The notes: generated by a model not told the origin, from the letters alone. A stretch of DNA of 64,000 nucleotides from Simmondsia chinensis (GCA_018398585.1 JAGTTD010000016.1:22925212-22989211), one strand, 5' to 3'. Positions 22,402 to 34,001 are shown, numbered from the stretch's first letter. Numbers and translations: made by a program.

Positions 22402-23112
22402 TGTTTATGATGTTTGGAATCAGTGGGTTTAAACACCATTTTGTAGTTTTGTATGAGGTAGGGTTCGTTAGGATGAGCTGAATTCAAGCTTCAGTTTCAC
22501 GCCTAGTCTGATATTTTGTGCAAGATTGCACAAATGGTTAGAGGGGCCCATGGAGTAACCCACGGGAGACCCCTTCGTTGCTTAAGTAAGTATAAATCTC
22601 ATGAAATAATAATAAAAATAGGTAATAAATAGACATAATAGATGTAAGGTACTTAGCATGAGAGGATTAAGAGGCTTGAATGATTATTGCTTCGGAAAGA
22701 TTAGTAGCCAAAGGAGTTGAAGGAGTCCAAGACGGGGCCATGTATTGCCTCCCATTTATTCTTACTCTCCTCTTCTTATATAGAAGAAGAGAGATGTGGG
22801 GGAGGTGTCTCTCTTGCCATGTGTCACATGGCACTGCCAAGTTAGGTTGACACATTTGCTATATTCGGGTTCGATTTTTTAATTTAAGTCTAGTTTATTA
22901 TTATTTTTCATATATATATCAATTATCTGCCTATGACATTTATAGCACAGAAGCTATAAATACTTGGCTGTAGGTACTGGCTGAGTATATATTGGGCGAG
23001 TAAGTATCATGCGGGTAAGTACCCCCTATATTATATGTAGCTTCAATCCTTTTGTAATTAGATGATCAGTATAAATTACTCACCTAGCAAGATACCCTCT
23101 ACATTATAAACA
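22402..23112 (-). repeat. 3' LTR (left) of the large element
   Basis: It aligns over about 700 bp with 38953-39655, sharing GATTGCACAAATGGTTAGAGG, ATCTCATGAAATAATAATA and a CTTATATAGAAGAAGAGAGA promoter-like region. Divergence and small indels are common. Confidence 0.72.
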
Positions 23113-23132
23113 TATAGTCCTCCTACTCCGTG
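23113..23132 (-). other. Polypurine tract of the large element
   Basis: The minus strand reads GGAGTAGGAGGACTATA directly before the LTR start TGTTTATAATG. Confidence 0.55.
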
Positions 23133-23998
23133 GGCGAACTTCAATCATTCCAAGTTCAGCCATGAAGCATATTACACACAGTCTTTAACTATAGCTTGCT
23201 AGTGCACAATGTTTGCCCGAGCGATGGAGGTATCAAGCGTTTTGTTTTGGCCCTTCATAGTTGTCGTTCATGTGTATTTTAAACTTTACTCGAAATTAAT
23301 AGAGCGTATGACCTAAATAAGATGTGTAACGTGATATTTAACACTTAATAGGATGTTTAAGTCATTATGACTAGGAACTAGGCGCATGACCCATCATTAA
23401 ACTTAACAGGGCGCTTAGCCTAATCGTGGATCTTAGTAGGGTGTTTAAAACATCGTTCATTTGAATAGAGTAGTCTAGTTTGTGTAGTACTTGGCGAGTA
23501 TCTTGACAACGTTATGTGAGAGTGAGTATAACATAATACTCACGGAGGATACTTAAACTTGGCATGTGTATATTTCATGTTTGTTTGAATGTGATACTAA
23601 CTGAGATAACCAGGATGACTCTAATACACTTGTTCGATAATTAAGTGAAGTACTCGCTTAGTACGAGTAGACCTTCAAATGTTGATTAAATAAATTATGC
23701 ACAGATCCTTGAATATCTTCAAAGACATGTTTGTAAACTATGCGCATGAAGGTCTGAGGTTAGCACATTGTACCTGAATGAAGTTAAGGTGGTGAGCACA
23801 CCTTGGGATTCCAGAACCAAGGATGACAAATATATCATACTGGTCTAATGCGATGAACATATCAATGATGCAATTGTTATGTAAGTATATATTATGGAGC
23901 TTGAGCCTACAGATCCTTCGCATTCAAACGGTAGGTTTTATGCATTGAACGGAAAGTAGATAATGGTACCAAGTACATCAGATAGTTCTTAGGTAGAT

Positions 23999-24341
23999 CA
24001 TGGTAGCGAGTACTGCACCTGTTGCGGGTGATGGCACTAGGGCAAACCATTGTGATAGTTATTGCATCTATTGCGGATGATTGTACCATGGCGAACCATG
24101 GTTATGAGTATTACACTCGTTGCGAGTGATTGCACCAGGACAAACCACGGTGATGAGTATTGCACCTGTTGTGGGTGTTTGCACTAGGGTGCACCATGGT
24201 GATGAGCATTGCACCCATTATGGGTGATTGCAATAGGGTGGACCATGGTGATGAGTATTACACCAGTTGCGAGTGATTGCACTAGGACAGACCATGGTGA
24301 CAGGTATTGAACCCAAGGGCGGACCATAGTAATAAGTACAT
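23999..24341. repeat. 49-bp minisatellite, seven units
   Basis: CATGGT-type unit starts fall at 23999, 24048, 24097, 24146, 24195, 24244 and 24293, exactly 49 bp apart, with a shortened unit at 24325. A typical unit contains GATGAGTATTGCACC, a TTGCGGGTGATTGCAC variant and AGGGCAAACCA. Units differ at several positions, so the array is not recent. It lies just inside the left LTR of the large element. Confidence 0.92.
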
Positions 24342-24455
24342 ACTTGGACAACCGTCAGGTGTCATATATAACATGTCTGGATAAAGCCGAGCATAGTCGA
24401 GGCTACAAACTAAACCAAAAGGGTCAATATAATACCCTTGTTTGATAATGAGTAT

Positions 24456-24949
24456 CCTCACCCACCTCAACCTTCGAGAAGAGATGACCTTAGATAGGGC
24501 CCAATGGATGGCTCGTATAGGGGTTATAAAGACTTTAGTTAGAGTAGGGTAGTCTAGCTTCTATTGCTAGGCCTTGACTTCCTTCTAGCACACTTAGGCT
24601 GTGTATTTGCTCTCATGAGCTCCTACGCACCTATCCTTTGATTTCGTTTCTTTGATTTCTTGATTTCTTTTATTTCCTTTATTTCTGCATGTCCTTGCTT
24701 GTTTTGAGTTTGTTGTTTTGCTCGACGTGTGCTTTGCTTTATTCATGCTTTGCTGCTCTCCTGTTGCCAGGCCTCATGCTCTTGCTGCAGACCAGCTCTC
24801 AGGCTTCTCAGGTTGGGGGTCCTCGGAAACAGCCTCTCTTTAGGTTTACCCCTTGAAAGGGGAAGGCTACGTACACCTACCCCCCCTAGACCCTGCTTTT
24901 GCATGAGCCCTTGCAGGCACTGGCCTTGTTGTTGTTGTTGTTGTTGTTG
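24456..24949 (+). mobile_element. Au-like SINE-tailed retroposon with 15-18 bp TSD
   Basis: The sequence TTGTTTGATAATGAGTAT occurs at 24438-24455 and again at 24947-24964, directly flanking about 494 bp that end in (TTG)n. The last 130 bp (CTCGGAAACAGCCTCTCTTT, GGAAGGCTACGTACACCTAC, TAGACCCTGC, GAGCCCTTGCAGGCACTGG) match the 3' half of Au-type plant SINEs as I know them. The long variable TSD and TTG tail are the marks of LINE-driven retroposition. About 490 bp is far longer than a normal Au SINE (about 180 bp). The 5' part lacks a convincing pol III A/B box, so this may be a chimera or a LINE truncation sharing the tail. Confidence 0.75.
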
Positions 24950-26450
24950 TTTGATAATGAGTATGTTGAGGATAAATATAAATATAAGATCCTAGAAATA
25001 ACTCACTTTTAAGGCTATTACTTGCTAAGTAATACACCGAACATATGGTATATCATCCTTAAAGGATGTCCATGGCTAACTTTCTTTTGTCCCCGACAAT
25101 TATATATGAACTGGTAAGCTTGGTGTGACTTATGTTGAGTGGTTGTAAGTAAACAATTGCACAAATAGTTATTAGTAGCATTCATAAAATGTATTTCATA
25201 AGTAAATAATACTTGAAGAATGCGATTCATGATTAACCACGTAATCCCTTCTTAATGCCTAGACGAGCCTTCAATATTTTTGTATCATGGCTCTTATGTT
25301 GACTTTGCATATTGGAAATACAATAAGGTGAGTTTGCAATGTACAGATTGATAACGAAAAGCATCTAAGAAGGCAATTGTCAAGGCGTAAATGTTTTTCC
25401 GCCTACATTATTTTTGTTATTTTAGTTTTAAGATTGCGAATTAATTTTGAGAATTAAATGATCCTTTGTCATATATTACCTTGATGATAGCAATTATTGC
25501 CAGATTGAGGAGGCTACGAAGGAACTTTTAAACTGCTCATGAGAAAGCTCAAGACTATTTTGAAATAGGTTATCACGAGTATTGAACGAGTTCATCCTTA
25601 TTGTTATCCACTCAGATTGCCACATTTGGAAGGGTTTTTACTATTGAGTTGTCATTTATGCTTGTGTGTCACTAGCTTCTGATTATTTATCATAAGTAGG
25701 ATGGTTATAACTACTTTTACTATTTTCAAGATGTTTAAGGAATTACTTTTTGATTTTCTACTGCCAATTCCAACATTGCGCATGTTTTGTGATTGTCGAG
25801 AAGTCATTGTTGAGATTTGGATTTATCAATTACGTGTTGCAACAAAATGTACGTGACCTGCTTAGTTCCTTGAAGTAAGTTAATAAAGATTTAGCTCGAA
25901 ATCTTTATTTTCCGAAAAGTTCAGTCTGTAGGGTTATAGTGTACCAAAATCACGCTAAACTTCTTCCATGGATACCCTTATATTTATTTTTAATTATCGT
26001 TTCTTAAGCATCGAATGTCTAGAAGAAGGGGAAGAATTGAAAGACTTAGTGAGGGAAGATATTATCATTTTCCCTTACAAAATTCAGTTTTGTGGATAAA
26101 TGAATAAGAATAACAAGAAGTACAAGGATAAGGCATATTTGCAAAACATGGCATGTAGTCACAGCATATGTAATTATAATGGTGGTTAATAAGTGCTTAG
26201 AGCCTAGAAGATAAGGGCGACATTTTACATTGCTCTTACTAAGTTATTGACCCCTACTATTACCCGGCTAACAAAAAGTTGATTAAAGTATTAAAATGTG
26301 AGTTTCTCAAGTGCGGTAACAAGCGTGGTCCCTGCTAGACTTTCTTATTAGTAATGTCCTATCAAGTCACAATGAATGATTAAGTCCCCTATTTATAGTT
26401 TGATCTTCGACTTGTAACAGGTAATGAAGTTTCTTAGGTGTGCCATACAG

Positions 26451-27050
26451 CATTGATTGAGGGCGATGTCCACAAGTCCTAAAATGACTTACATTACCAA
26501 GATAAATAAATTAAAGTTGCAAATTGGAACTCAGTCCATCAGCCCTAAAAGAATTTAAGTCATCAGGATAAGGAAATCTAGGTTTTGAATTGGTACAAAG
26601 TCCCCCTGTCCAAAAATGATTTATATAACCAACATAAGGAAATGACTGAGACAAATTCCCCCAATTCTAAAATGATTTATGTCACTAAGATAAGGAAATC
26701 TAGGTTTTGAATTGGGACGAAGTCTTGCTGCCCAAAAATGATTTGTCATCAAGATAAGGAAATGACTGAGACGAAGTCTCTTATTATTAAATGATTCATA
26801 CCACCAGAATAAGGAAATGACTGAGGCAAAGTCCCCCCAGTCTTAAAATGATTTGCACGCTTTTTAAAGGAATAATATTTAACTTGTGATTGAGGTGAGG
26901 TCCCCTAGTCTCAAAATGATTTACGCCACCGTTGAAATGAAGCTCAGGCAGGGAATAAGGCTGAAGTGCCCCAACACTAAAATGATGTACACACCACCAT
27001 AGAAAGAAAATCTTGAATGAGGGCAAAGTCTCTCCGTCCTCACCATTTAT
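26451..27050. repeat. Imperfect 55-68 bp tandem array, nine units
   Basis: The motif AAAATGATTTA (with variants) occurs at 26481, 26547, 26613, 26669, 26735, 26788, 26845, 26913 and 26979. Most units also contain GATAAGGAAAT and a CAAAGTCCCCC-type stretch. Spacing alternates between about 55 and 65 bp, suggesting an original two-part unit. It is in the internal region of the large non-coding element. The small ORF across it is a by-product of the repeats. Confidence 0.85.
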
Positions 27051-28757
27051 GAGATTGGTTTTGTTTTAAATTCATTGCTGACTTAAGATCGCCCAAAAGT
27101 ATTTAGCCTATTGCAACGTCTTATTTTGAGATATGGCATTATTGCGCAACGTATCAAGTAGGTCCAGTATGGTGAGATTCTGTCTTTTGATTAGATGACA
27201 CTTGCTGGTACTTTGTAGACGAATAATGGGCATGTTAGCACATGGCGGATAGCTTAATTATTTTCGGGCAATAACGGTGTCTTGCATTCCCATTTGATGA
27301 ATTGTTTGCTTCAAGACTACCTTGTGGGTGTATAAAATATGTAGATGAGAAATTCACGGAGTAATTGGATTAGTCATGGATGGAAAGGGACAATAGACAT
27401 GCTTTGCGAGTTCCAAGGGAAGTATGAGGTCTCTTACATGCCAAACAAAGTCTTTAGAATGAATCATGTAATTTTTTCTTCTTGTTATAAGCACTTTCAC
27501 CACTTTTGAACTCAACGCTTATATGTATCCTTTCACTTGCACTAGTGTCTTGGTGTTGGATTATGCGCATTTTGTACTCTAGAATCATTAAAGGTAGAGT
27601 CAATGACTTCGTTCCTTTAGTACCCCTAATTTAGAATTGTTGCATCTAATTGTTAACTTGACAATTTATGGATAAGGATCTAGTGAAATATGGTTCCTTA
27701 TATGAAAGATGTATTATAGTGGGTTGGTCACTTGATATAATGGCCGGCAAGCTTAGACAGGCTTTCCTACTAGTTGGTTAATCAATGAATGTAATTTGTC
27801 TGATTATCGGGAGGCGATGTGGGCCCTAGACCTTAAGATCTTGCAATCATAGGCAAGTATACATAAGTGGTAGCTCACAAGTGATGGTTTAGATGGTGAG
27901 CATGTAAGGAGTAATTGTTAATAGAAGAGCTAGCTATTAGTCTTTATCCTACGGCGAATAAGCGAGTATACTTACTTTTCATTTACTTATTTGCTCTTTA
28001 GGATGAACACCTAACTGGTTTCCTTTATCTAGTGGTAACATGAAGCTTAACCTTCTTGCTTTATTTAAAATTTTACTATTTATTGCGGTAATGATTATTG
28101 CAAGAAATTTCATTTCTGTTCAAACCAAAATCTACTACAACGAATCCTAAACACAAGCAGATAGTTGCGCATAGTATATGTCGTCTTTCTAGGTATAACC
28201 CACTCGAAATCCTCGAAATCTGTTATTAGATTCAAGTCTCAAACCTCTTTTGTGAGTTCATAAAAACCCTTGTATAACTCGTGCGTCAACCTATACGTTT
28301 CCCTCATTGTTGTGGGAAGAACCTTTATTGTTAACAAACCTTCACAAATCCTATTAAAAGATAATTTCTTAAACAGCTCCAAACTTAAACATCTAACTTT
28401 ACTGACTTCTTTCTTAAACCCATTGTTTCCTCACTCAATATATCAATCCTGATTGTCATTATTCAAACTTAATTCCAAACCTTAAGCTTGGTTTTGTTCT
28501 CATTATTTTGGAATTTTAAAAGTGGGTTTAAAACCAAGATTAAGTCCTGATAATTAAAATTTGAAAAGCACTACTTAAAAAGATTAAACTTTTATGGACT
28601 TTTCTAATTATGCACCTATTAGAGGGTACAGGAGTAAATTCGCAATTGAAGATCTCAAAGGATGAAATTATAATGAGAAAATGGTTTAATTATGGTTTAA
28701 CTAAACTAAAGTGGTATTACCCCTGAAGATATGATATTTCCGAAGTCCTCACCTTTA

Positions 28758-28893
28758 GGTTGGGAATACTCGGAAACAGCCTCTCTTCAGAGATAATACC
28801 CTGAAGGGGGAAGGCTGCGTACATCCGTCCTCCCAGACTTTGCTTAGGCGAGAGCCCTTGGGGCATTGAGTATGTTGCTTTAGTTTGTTTAAA
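28758..28893 (+). mobile_element. Au-like SINE 3' fragment
   Basis: Shares with 24819-24940 the blocks ACTCGGAAACAGCCTCTCTT, GGGGGAAGGCTGCGTACA, CTCCCAGACTTTGCTT and GAGAGCCCTTGGGGCATTG. It lacks a clear (TTG)n tail and I found no target duplication, so it is a decayed or truncated copy. Confidence 0.7.
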
Positions 28894-29536
28894 GAGAGTT
28901 TGTTTAGACTAGAATTGTAGCGAAAGTTGACTCTACCGGGGATATATTAGAGTGAAACTATGACAAATATTAGTTCACTCAGAGTGAATAAATTAAAATT
29001 GTAGCAATTATTAATTTAATTGGGGTACAAACGAATTAAAATAGAACGTTGTAACCCTAGTGGTCATTGTGTAAGAAAAGAAGTTTAAATAGATGTGGCA
29101 CTTGTAGAATACAAGTGATGCAAACATTTTTTCAATCAAGTTTTGCTCACATCTTGTATGTGATATTTACACAATGAAAACAAGCAGTTGAGATGATAAA
29201 TAGAAAGACGTTGTAGAATATGGTTTTTGACAAAAGATATACTAGATGAATTTTCGATTAAAAAAGAAAGCACATATTTTCCTCATTTGTAATAGTGCAT
29301 TCAAAGGAACATAGTCACTTGTGAATGACCAAGCAAAAATTATCTAACCGAGGCTCTCGGGATAAAAAGCAGATAGCTTTTTACTGTATATAATAGCTGA
29401 GAGTGTTAATAAAATAAATCCTCTAGTAGAGCTAAGGTACAAACCATTAGTTGGAAGAGCCTTAAACTTGATAGGAACATAAAAGACATTCGGGTGAGAT
29501 TATCAAAGACATAAGCAATCATAGTGGAGCATATTC

Positions 29537-30050
29537 TGCTAGGAATATGTCTCAAAATTCCTTGGAAGTCTAAGTACGGAAGTCGTGAGGAGACCGATCA
29601 ATCGGGTGAAGCTCAATCGATCGGGAATGTTACATAAGTTTGGGACGCCTGCAGTGAGCTCATCGACCGATCCGTGAACTATCGATTGATCGGGACCTTG
29701 ATCGATCAAGACCCCCCGATCGATCGGGAGCCGCGTTTCCACGCGGGTATAAATAAGGACGTAGGGTTACGCCAGAATGCAATCCAAATTCATACGAGTG
29801 TTTCTCCCAACGGCGCCGCAGCAATAAAGAGAGAGAGAGAGAGAGAAAATGAGTGATTGTAATTCTTCTTTTCGATTCAATAATAAAAGCTCTAATCTTT
29901 GCCCGTGGTTTTCTCCCCTCTCTATTGTAGAGGGGTTTCCACGTAAAATTGTTGTGTTCATGTGTTTGATTCTCTTTAGTCTATTTTAATTCTTAATTGT
30001 CGTGGTATTTTATTCGAATTTAGTACGTGGGATTTTCGCATTTCTTCACA
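29537..30050 (+). repeat. 5' LTR of the copia element, with GATCGATC cluster
   Basis: This 514-bp LTR starts TGCTAGGAATATG (the right copy has TGTTAGG) and ends CTTCACA. Between about 29598 and 29730 it contains at least six copies of CGATCGATCGG or close variants in both orientations, upstream of a GTATAAATAAGGAC TATA box (29746-29759). This looks like a promoter-proximal array. An AATAAA near 29824 and a GA run follow. Confidence 0.93.
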
Positions 30051-30053
30051 AAT

Positions 30054-30065
30054 TGGTATCAGAGC
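30054..30065 (+). other. Met-tRNA primer binding site
   Basis: TGGTATCAGAGC, complementary to the plant initiator Met tRNA 3' end, lies three bases after the 5' LTR. Confidence 0.9.
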
Positions 30066-30087
30066 CCTTGTTGTTCGAGTTGGTATA

Positions 30088-30882
30088 ATGATGTTGGCAA
30101 TCAAATCTGAGGTAGAGAAGTTCGGAGGTCAAGGAAGCTTCAGTTTGTGGCAAGTCCGTGTCAAAGGACTCCTAACCCAGAATGGCTTAAAGAAACCACT
30201 GGATTGAAAAGAGAAGAAACCGGAAAACATGACAGAGGCATAGTGGGAAGAATTGGATGATAAGGCTCTCACGATGATACATATGTGTTTAGCAGATGAT
30301 GTACTGACAGAAGTCTTTGAGATGAAAACCGCTAAGGAGTTGTGGGAGAAGTTGCAAGAGATGTTTTGCCACAAATCGGTCTCCAATAAACTCGCAGTAA
30401 AGCGCCGGTTATTCATGTTTCGTATGACGGAAGGTACATCGCTTAAAAACCATCTTAATGAATTTAATTCTATAATTTAAGAAGTGAAAAAATTGGATGA
30501 AACCCCTAAGGACGAAGATCAGGCCATGATATTATTGTGTTCACTCTCTAATTCTTACAAAGGCTTCATAGAAAGCATGATATATGGTGGTAGGCCCACT
30601 ATCACAGTTGATGAGGTTAAAAGAAGCGTAGTAAGTAAAGAGAGAGTTGATAGTGAATTGTCTGACTCTGTGAATAACTCTGGTAATGGGTTGTTTGTCA
30701 GAGGTAGGACTGAATCTAGAGGGTCTGAAGGTGGAAAGAAGTCTAAGTCTAAATCTAGACATAAGAACCTGTCGTGTAACTTCTGTCACAAGAAGAGGCA
30801 CATAAAGAAAAATTGTTATAAGCTTAAGAACAAGCAGGGAGATGATAAAAGAACGACCATAAGTCCGCTAAGGGTAGTGTAG
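30088..30882 (+). pseudogene. gag: copia gag, with several stops
   Basis: ATGATG at 30088 opens a frame that reads as copia Gag with in-frame stops (near 30207, 30241 and 30478). Recognisable parts are KFGGQGSFSLWQVRVKGLL at the start, the UBN2-type middle (TAKELWEKLQEMFCHKSVSN, KRRLFMFRMTEGTSLKNHL) and a zinc knuckle CNFCHKKRHIKKNC of CX2CX4HX4C form, in which the usual Gly before His is Arg. Three of the stops are explained by single transitions at CAG, CAA or TGG codons. A one-base frame change near 30840-30855 separates it from the protease frame. It would package RNA in the copia particle. Confidence 0.88.
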
Positions 30883-30885
30883 TTG

Positions 30886-31436
30886 AAGATGAGGGAGATG
30901 CTGATGTTCTATTAGTAACCGAGTCACAGGCCAGGTCCAGGGATAAGTGGATCATGGATTCGGGTTGTTCTTACCACGTTTGTCCTAATAGAGACTGGTT
31001 CACCACTTATAAGTTAATTCAGGGTGGAGTAGTCTTAATGGGAAATGATGCTGCATGTAAGGTGATGGGTATTAGAACAGTTCGTGTGAAGATGTTTGAT
31101 GGCACCGTTATGACACTTAGCGACGTGCGACACGTCCCAGATTTGAAAAATAACCTTATCTTTTTAGGTACCCTTGAGTCCAATGGGTACAAATTTACAG
31201 CTGAAGGTGGAGTCATAAGGGTCAGTAAGGGTGCATTAGTTGTGATGAAGGGTAGAAGGGTAGGAACCTTGTATGAGCTTGTAGGTTCTACCGTGACAGG
31301 GTTAGTGGCTGTTTTTACATTATTTATGACAGATACAGAGATCACTAAGATGTGGCACATGAGATTGGGTCATATGAGTGATAAGGGGCTGTCAGAATTG
31401 AGTAAGAGGGGCCTGTTATGTGGTCAGTCAACTTGA
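30886..31436 (+). pseudogene. pol: copia protease and GAG-pre-integrase region
   Basis: In the third frame, [18 protein letters not shown] gives the copia protease site (DSGCS), followed by the [15 protein letters not shown] strand typical of the domain. The GAG-pre-integrase segment [17 protein letters not shown] supplies the HX3H half of the integrase zinc finger, and the frame ends at a stop at 31436. The protease would cleave the Gag-Pol polyprotein. This stretch of about 180 codons is free of stops, unlike its neighbours. Confidence 0.88.
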
Positions 31437-31437
31437 C

Positions 31438-32240
31438 TGATGGATTTCTATGAGCATTGTGTATATGGGAAGCAGAAGAGAGTTAGCTTCAAGCAGGCAG
31501 TGCATTAGACTAAAAAAACATTGGACTTCATTCATTCTGATTTATGGGGACCGTCCAAAGTTGCCTCCAAAGGAGGTTCTAGGTATTTGCTAACGTTCAT
31601 TGATGATTTTTCATGTAAAGTTTGGGTCTAGTTTCTTAAGCAGAAGAATAAAGTTTATAAAGTCTTCAAGAAGTGGAGAACACTGCTTGAAAAATAGTAG
31701 GGAAGCAGATAAAGAGGTTGAGGAAAAATAATGGACTTGAGTTCATTGAGGGTGATTTCCTCAAATTTTGTGAGGACCAAGGCATTGCCAGACATAGGAC
31801 CTGTACAGGTCAACCTCAACAGAACGGAGTGGCAGAAAGAATGAATAGACGTTACTAGAAAAGGCTCGATGTATGCTTTTGAATGCAGGATTAGGGAGAG
31901 AATGGTGGGTAGAGGCAGTTAACATGGCTTGTTATCTAGTGGATCTTCATCACTTCAGTTGAAGATTTTAGAAGAGGTATGGTCTAGTTCTCCTGCTGAT
32001 TATTCTTATTTGAGGATATTTGGTTGTCCTGCTTATGCTTATGTTAATGATGGAAAGCTAAAGCCTAGGGTCAAGAAGTGTATCTTTCTTGGTTATACAT
32101 CAGGTGTAAAGAGATATCGTTTATGGGATCCAAAAGCCCATAAATTTCTGACTAGTAGAGATGTGACATTCGATGAGTCCGTTTTGGTACATCTGCCACA
32201 CACGCCCTCCACAGTTCAAGATTCAATTCAGGCAGAGTAG
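31438..32240 (+). pseudogene. pol: copia integrase, broken
   Basis: After the stop at 31436 the integrase continues in pieces: FYEHCVYGKQKRVSF (CX2C-type half of the zinc finger partly retained), LDFIHSDLWGPSKVASKGG with the first catalytic Asp, FIDDFS, and QNGVAERMNR with the Glu of the DDE triad. Frames change in between and several TAG stops occur (31620-31740). The C-terminal part (31929-32240) is an open frame with RIFGCPAYAYV, KPRVKKCIFLGYTSGVKRYRLWDP, the usual copia integrase end. Confidence 0.82.
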
Positions 32241-32303
32241 CCTGATGATAGTCAGATACAGTCTGAAAGTTCATATCAGCAGTAGGTAGTTCACTTTGAG
32301 AGT

Positions 32304-33350
32304 ATGCAGGCACCTCCAGTACAGGTTTCTGATGAGATTGATGAAACAGAAACAGGTCAGCAGGTCGAGCAGCATACAATTACAGGTGGTAGGCAGAAAA
32401 GGCATATTAGGCCGCCACAGAAATATGGGTATGAGGAGATGATAGCCTATGCCCTTACTACAACTAAAACAGTGGAAGACAGTGAACCGTCTTCATATTC
32501 AGAGATTGTATCGAGATCTGATTCAGATAAATGGCTTATGGCTATGCATGAAGAGATGGAGTCTTTAAAGAAGAACCAGACTTGGCAATGAGTCAAGCCT
32601 CAAACAGGAAAAAGAGTAATCGGATGCAAATGGGTCTTCAAACGAAAAGAAGGCATTCCTAGAGTGGAAGATGCAAGGTACAAGGCACGGTTAGAAGCTA
32701 AAGGCTACAGTCAAGTACACGGCAATGATTTTCATGATATTTTCTCAAATTTTGTTAGCCATTGTTCCATATGAGCGATACTTGTTGTACTAGCAATGCA
32801 TGATTTAGAGCTTGAGCAGTTAAATGTAAAAACTGCATTTTTGCATAGTGAGCTAGAGGAGAGTATTTACATGCATCAGCCTGAGGGCTTCGTTGTAGAA
32901 GGAAAAGAAGACCATGTTTGTTTGTTGAAGAGATCTTTAAATGGTTTGAGGCAGTCACCTAGGCAGTGGTACAAGAGATTTGATCAGTTTATGACTAGCC
33001 ATTGGTTCTTCAGGAGCAAGTATGAAAGATGTGTGTATTTTAGAAAAAATAGATTCAAGCTAATTTTTTTATCTTCTGTTATATGTTGATGACATGTTAA
33101 TTGCAGCCAAAGACATGACAGATGTTGATGATTTGAAAGCATTGTTGAAAAGCGAGTTCGAGATGAAGGACTTAGGAGCAGCTAAGAAGATTCTTAGCAT
33201 GAAGATCAATAGGGACTGAAAAGCTGGAAAGTTGTACTTGTCTTAGGAGAAGTACATTGAGAAGGTTCTGGATTGATTTCACATGAAGGATGCTAAGCCA
33301 GTTAGCACTCCCTTAGCAACTCACTTCAGGCTTTCTGCATTTGATTAACC
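32304..33350 (+). pseudogene. pol: copia reverse transcriptase, broken
   Basis: The region opens with the linker and RT N-terminus (WLMAMHEEMESLKKNQTWQ) and continues after a TGA through GCKWVFKRKEG, RYKARLEAKGYSQ, LEQLNVKTAFLHSELEESIYM and LKRSLNGLRQSPRQWYKRFD. The active site YVDD is encoded at about 33079-33100 and is intact. EFEMKDLGAAKKILSM follows. Stops lie at about 32589, 32773 and in the 33210-33350 stretch, most at former CAG, TGG or CGA codons. Confidence 0.85.
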
Positions 33351-33359
33351 TCAGACAGA

Positions 33360-33890
33360 GGAGGATGTCAGGTACATGTCTCAGGTCCCTTATTCTAGTG
33401 CTGTGGGTATTATCATGTATGCTATGGTATGTACTCGTCTAGATATTGCTTTTGTTGTGAGTAAAGTGAGTAGGTACATGATGAATCCAGAAAAAGAACA
33501 TTAGTAAGCTGTTAAATGGATTCTCAGGTACTTACGTGGCACTTCTGATATTTGTTTGGAATTTGGGAAGAGTAAGCTGCTTAGTAGGGTATGTTGACTC
33601 TGATTATGGTGGAGATCTTGATAAGAGGAAGTCTACTTCTGGTTATGTGTTCTCTTTGGGAGACAGCGCTATCAGTTGGAGAGCTTGTATACAATCAGTT
33701 ACTGCACAATCGACTGCCGAGGCTGAATACATGGCAGTTACAGAAGCACTTAAGGAAGCTGTTTGGTTGAGAGGTTTGATTAGTGAGATCAGTGTTGATT
33801 AGGGTACTATTGGAGTTTACTGTCATAGCCAATCAGCGATTCACCTAGCTAAAGATCAGATGACGCATCATCACTAAAGTTTTACCAGGT
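33360..33890 (+). pseudogene. pol: copia RNase H, broken
   Basis: After VPYSSAVGIIMYAMVCTRLDIA (the end of RT), the ORF at 33536-33802 holds RNase H: GYVDSDYGGDLDKRKSTSGYVF, ISWRACIQSVTAQSTAEAEYMAV and EAVWLRGLISEISVD with the catalytic Asp and Glu in place. A TAG follows at 33800, then SQSAIHLAKDQMTHH shows the rest of the domain before the PPT. It would remove the RNA strand during reverse transcription. Confidence 0.85.
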
Positions 33891-34001
33891 AGGAAATTCG
33901 AGTATTTCTAGAATTTAGTTAGACTTACAATTTTAGTTTGTTAACCCCGGTGTGGGGGTGTTATTGGAGAAGGTGTAGATTTATTATTGTGATAAATATT
34001 G

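Larger units (their letters stand above)
24965..29531. other. Non-coding internal DNA of the large LTR element
   Basis: Apart from the array at 26451-27050 and the SINE fragment at 28758-28893, I see no reading frame above about 75 codons and no retroviral motif on either strand. Very decayed coding sequence cannot be excluded by eye. Confidence 0.55.

Noticed and set aside
23999..24341. CRISPR-like regular spacing
   Set aside because: The full 49-bp unit repeats with scattered substitutions; there are no unique spacers, and the context is a plant retroelement.
24729..24995. 88-codon Cys/Leu-rich ORF
   Set aside because: It lies within the SINE-tailed retroposon and its (TTG)n tail; the Cys run is the repeat read in another frame.
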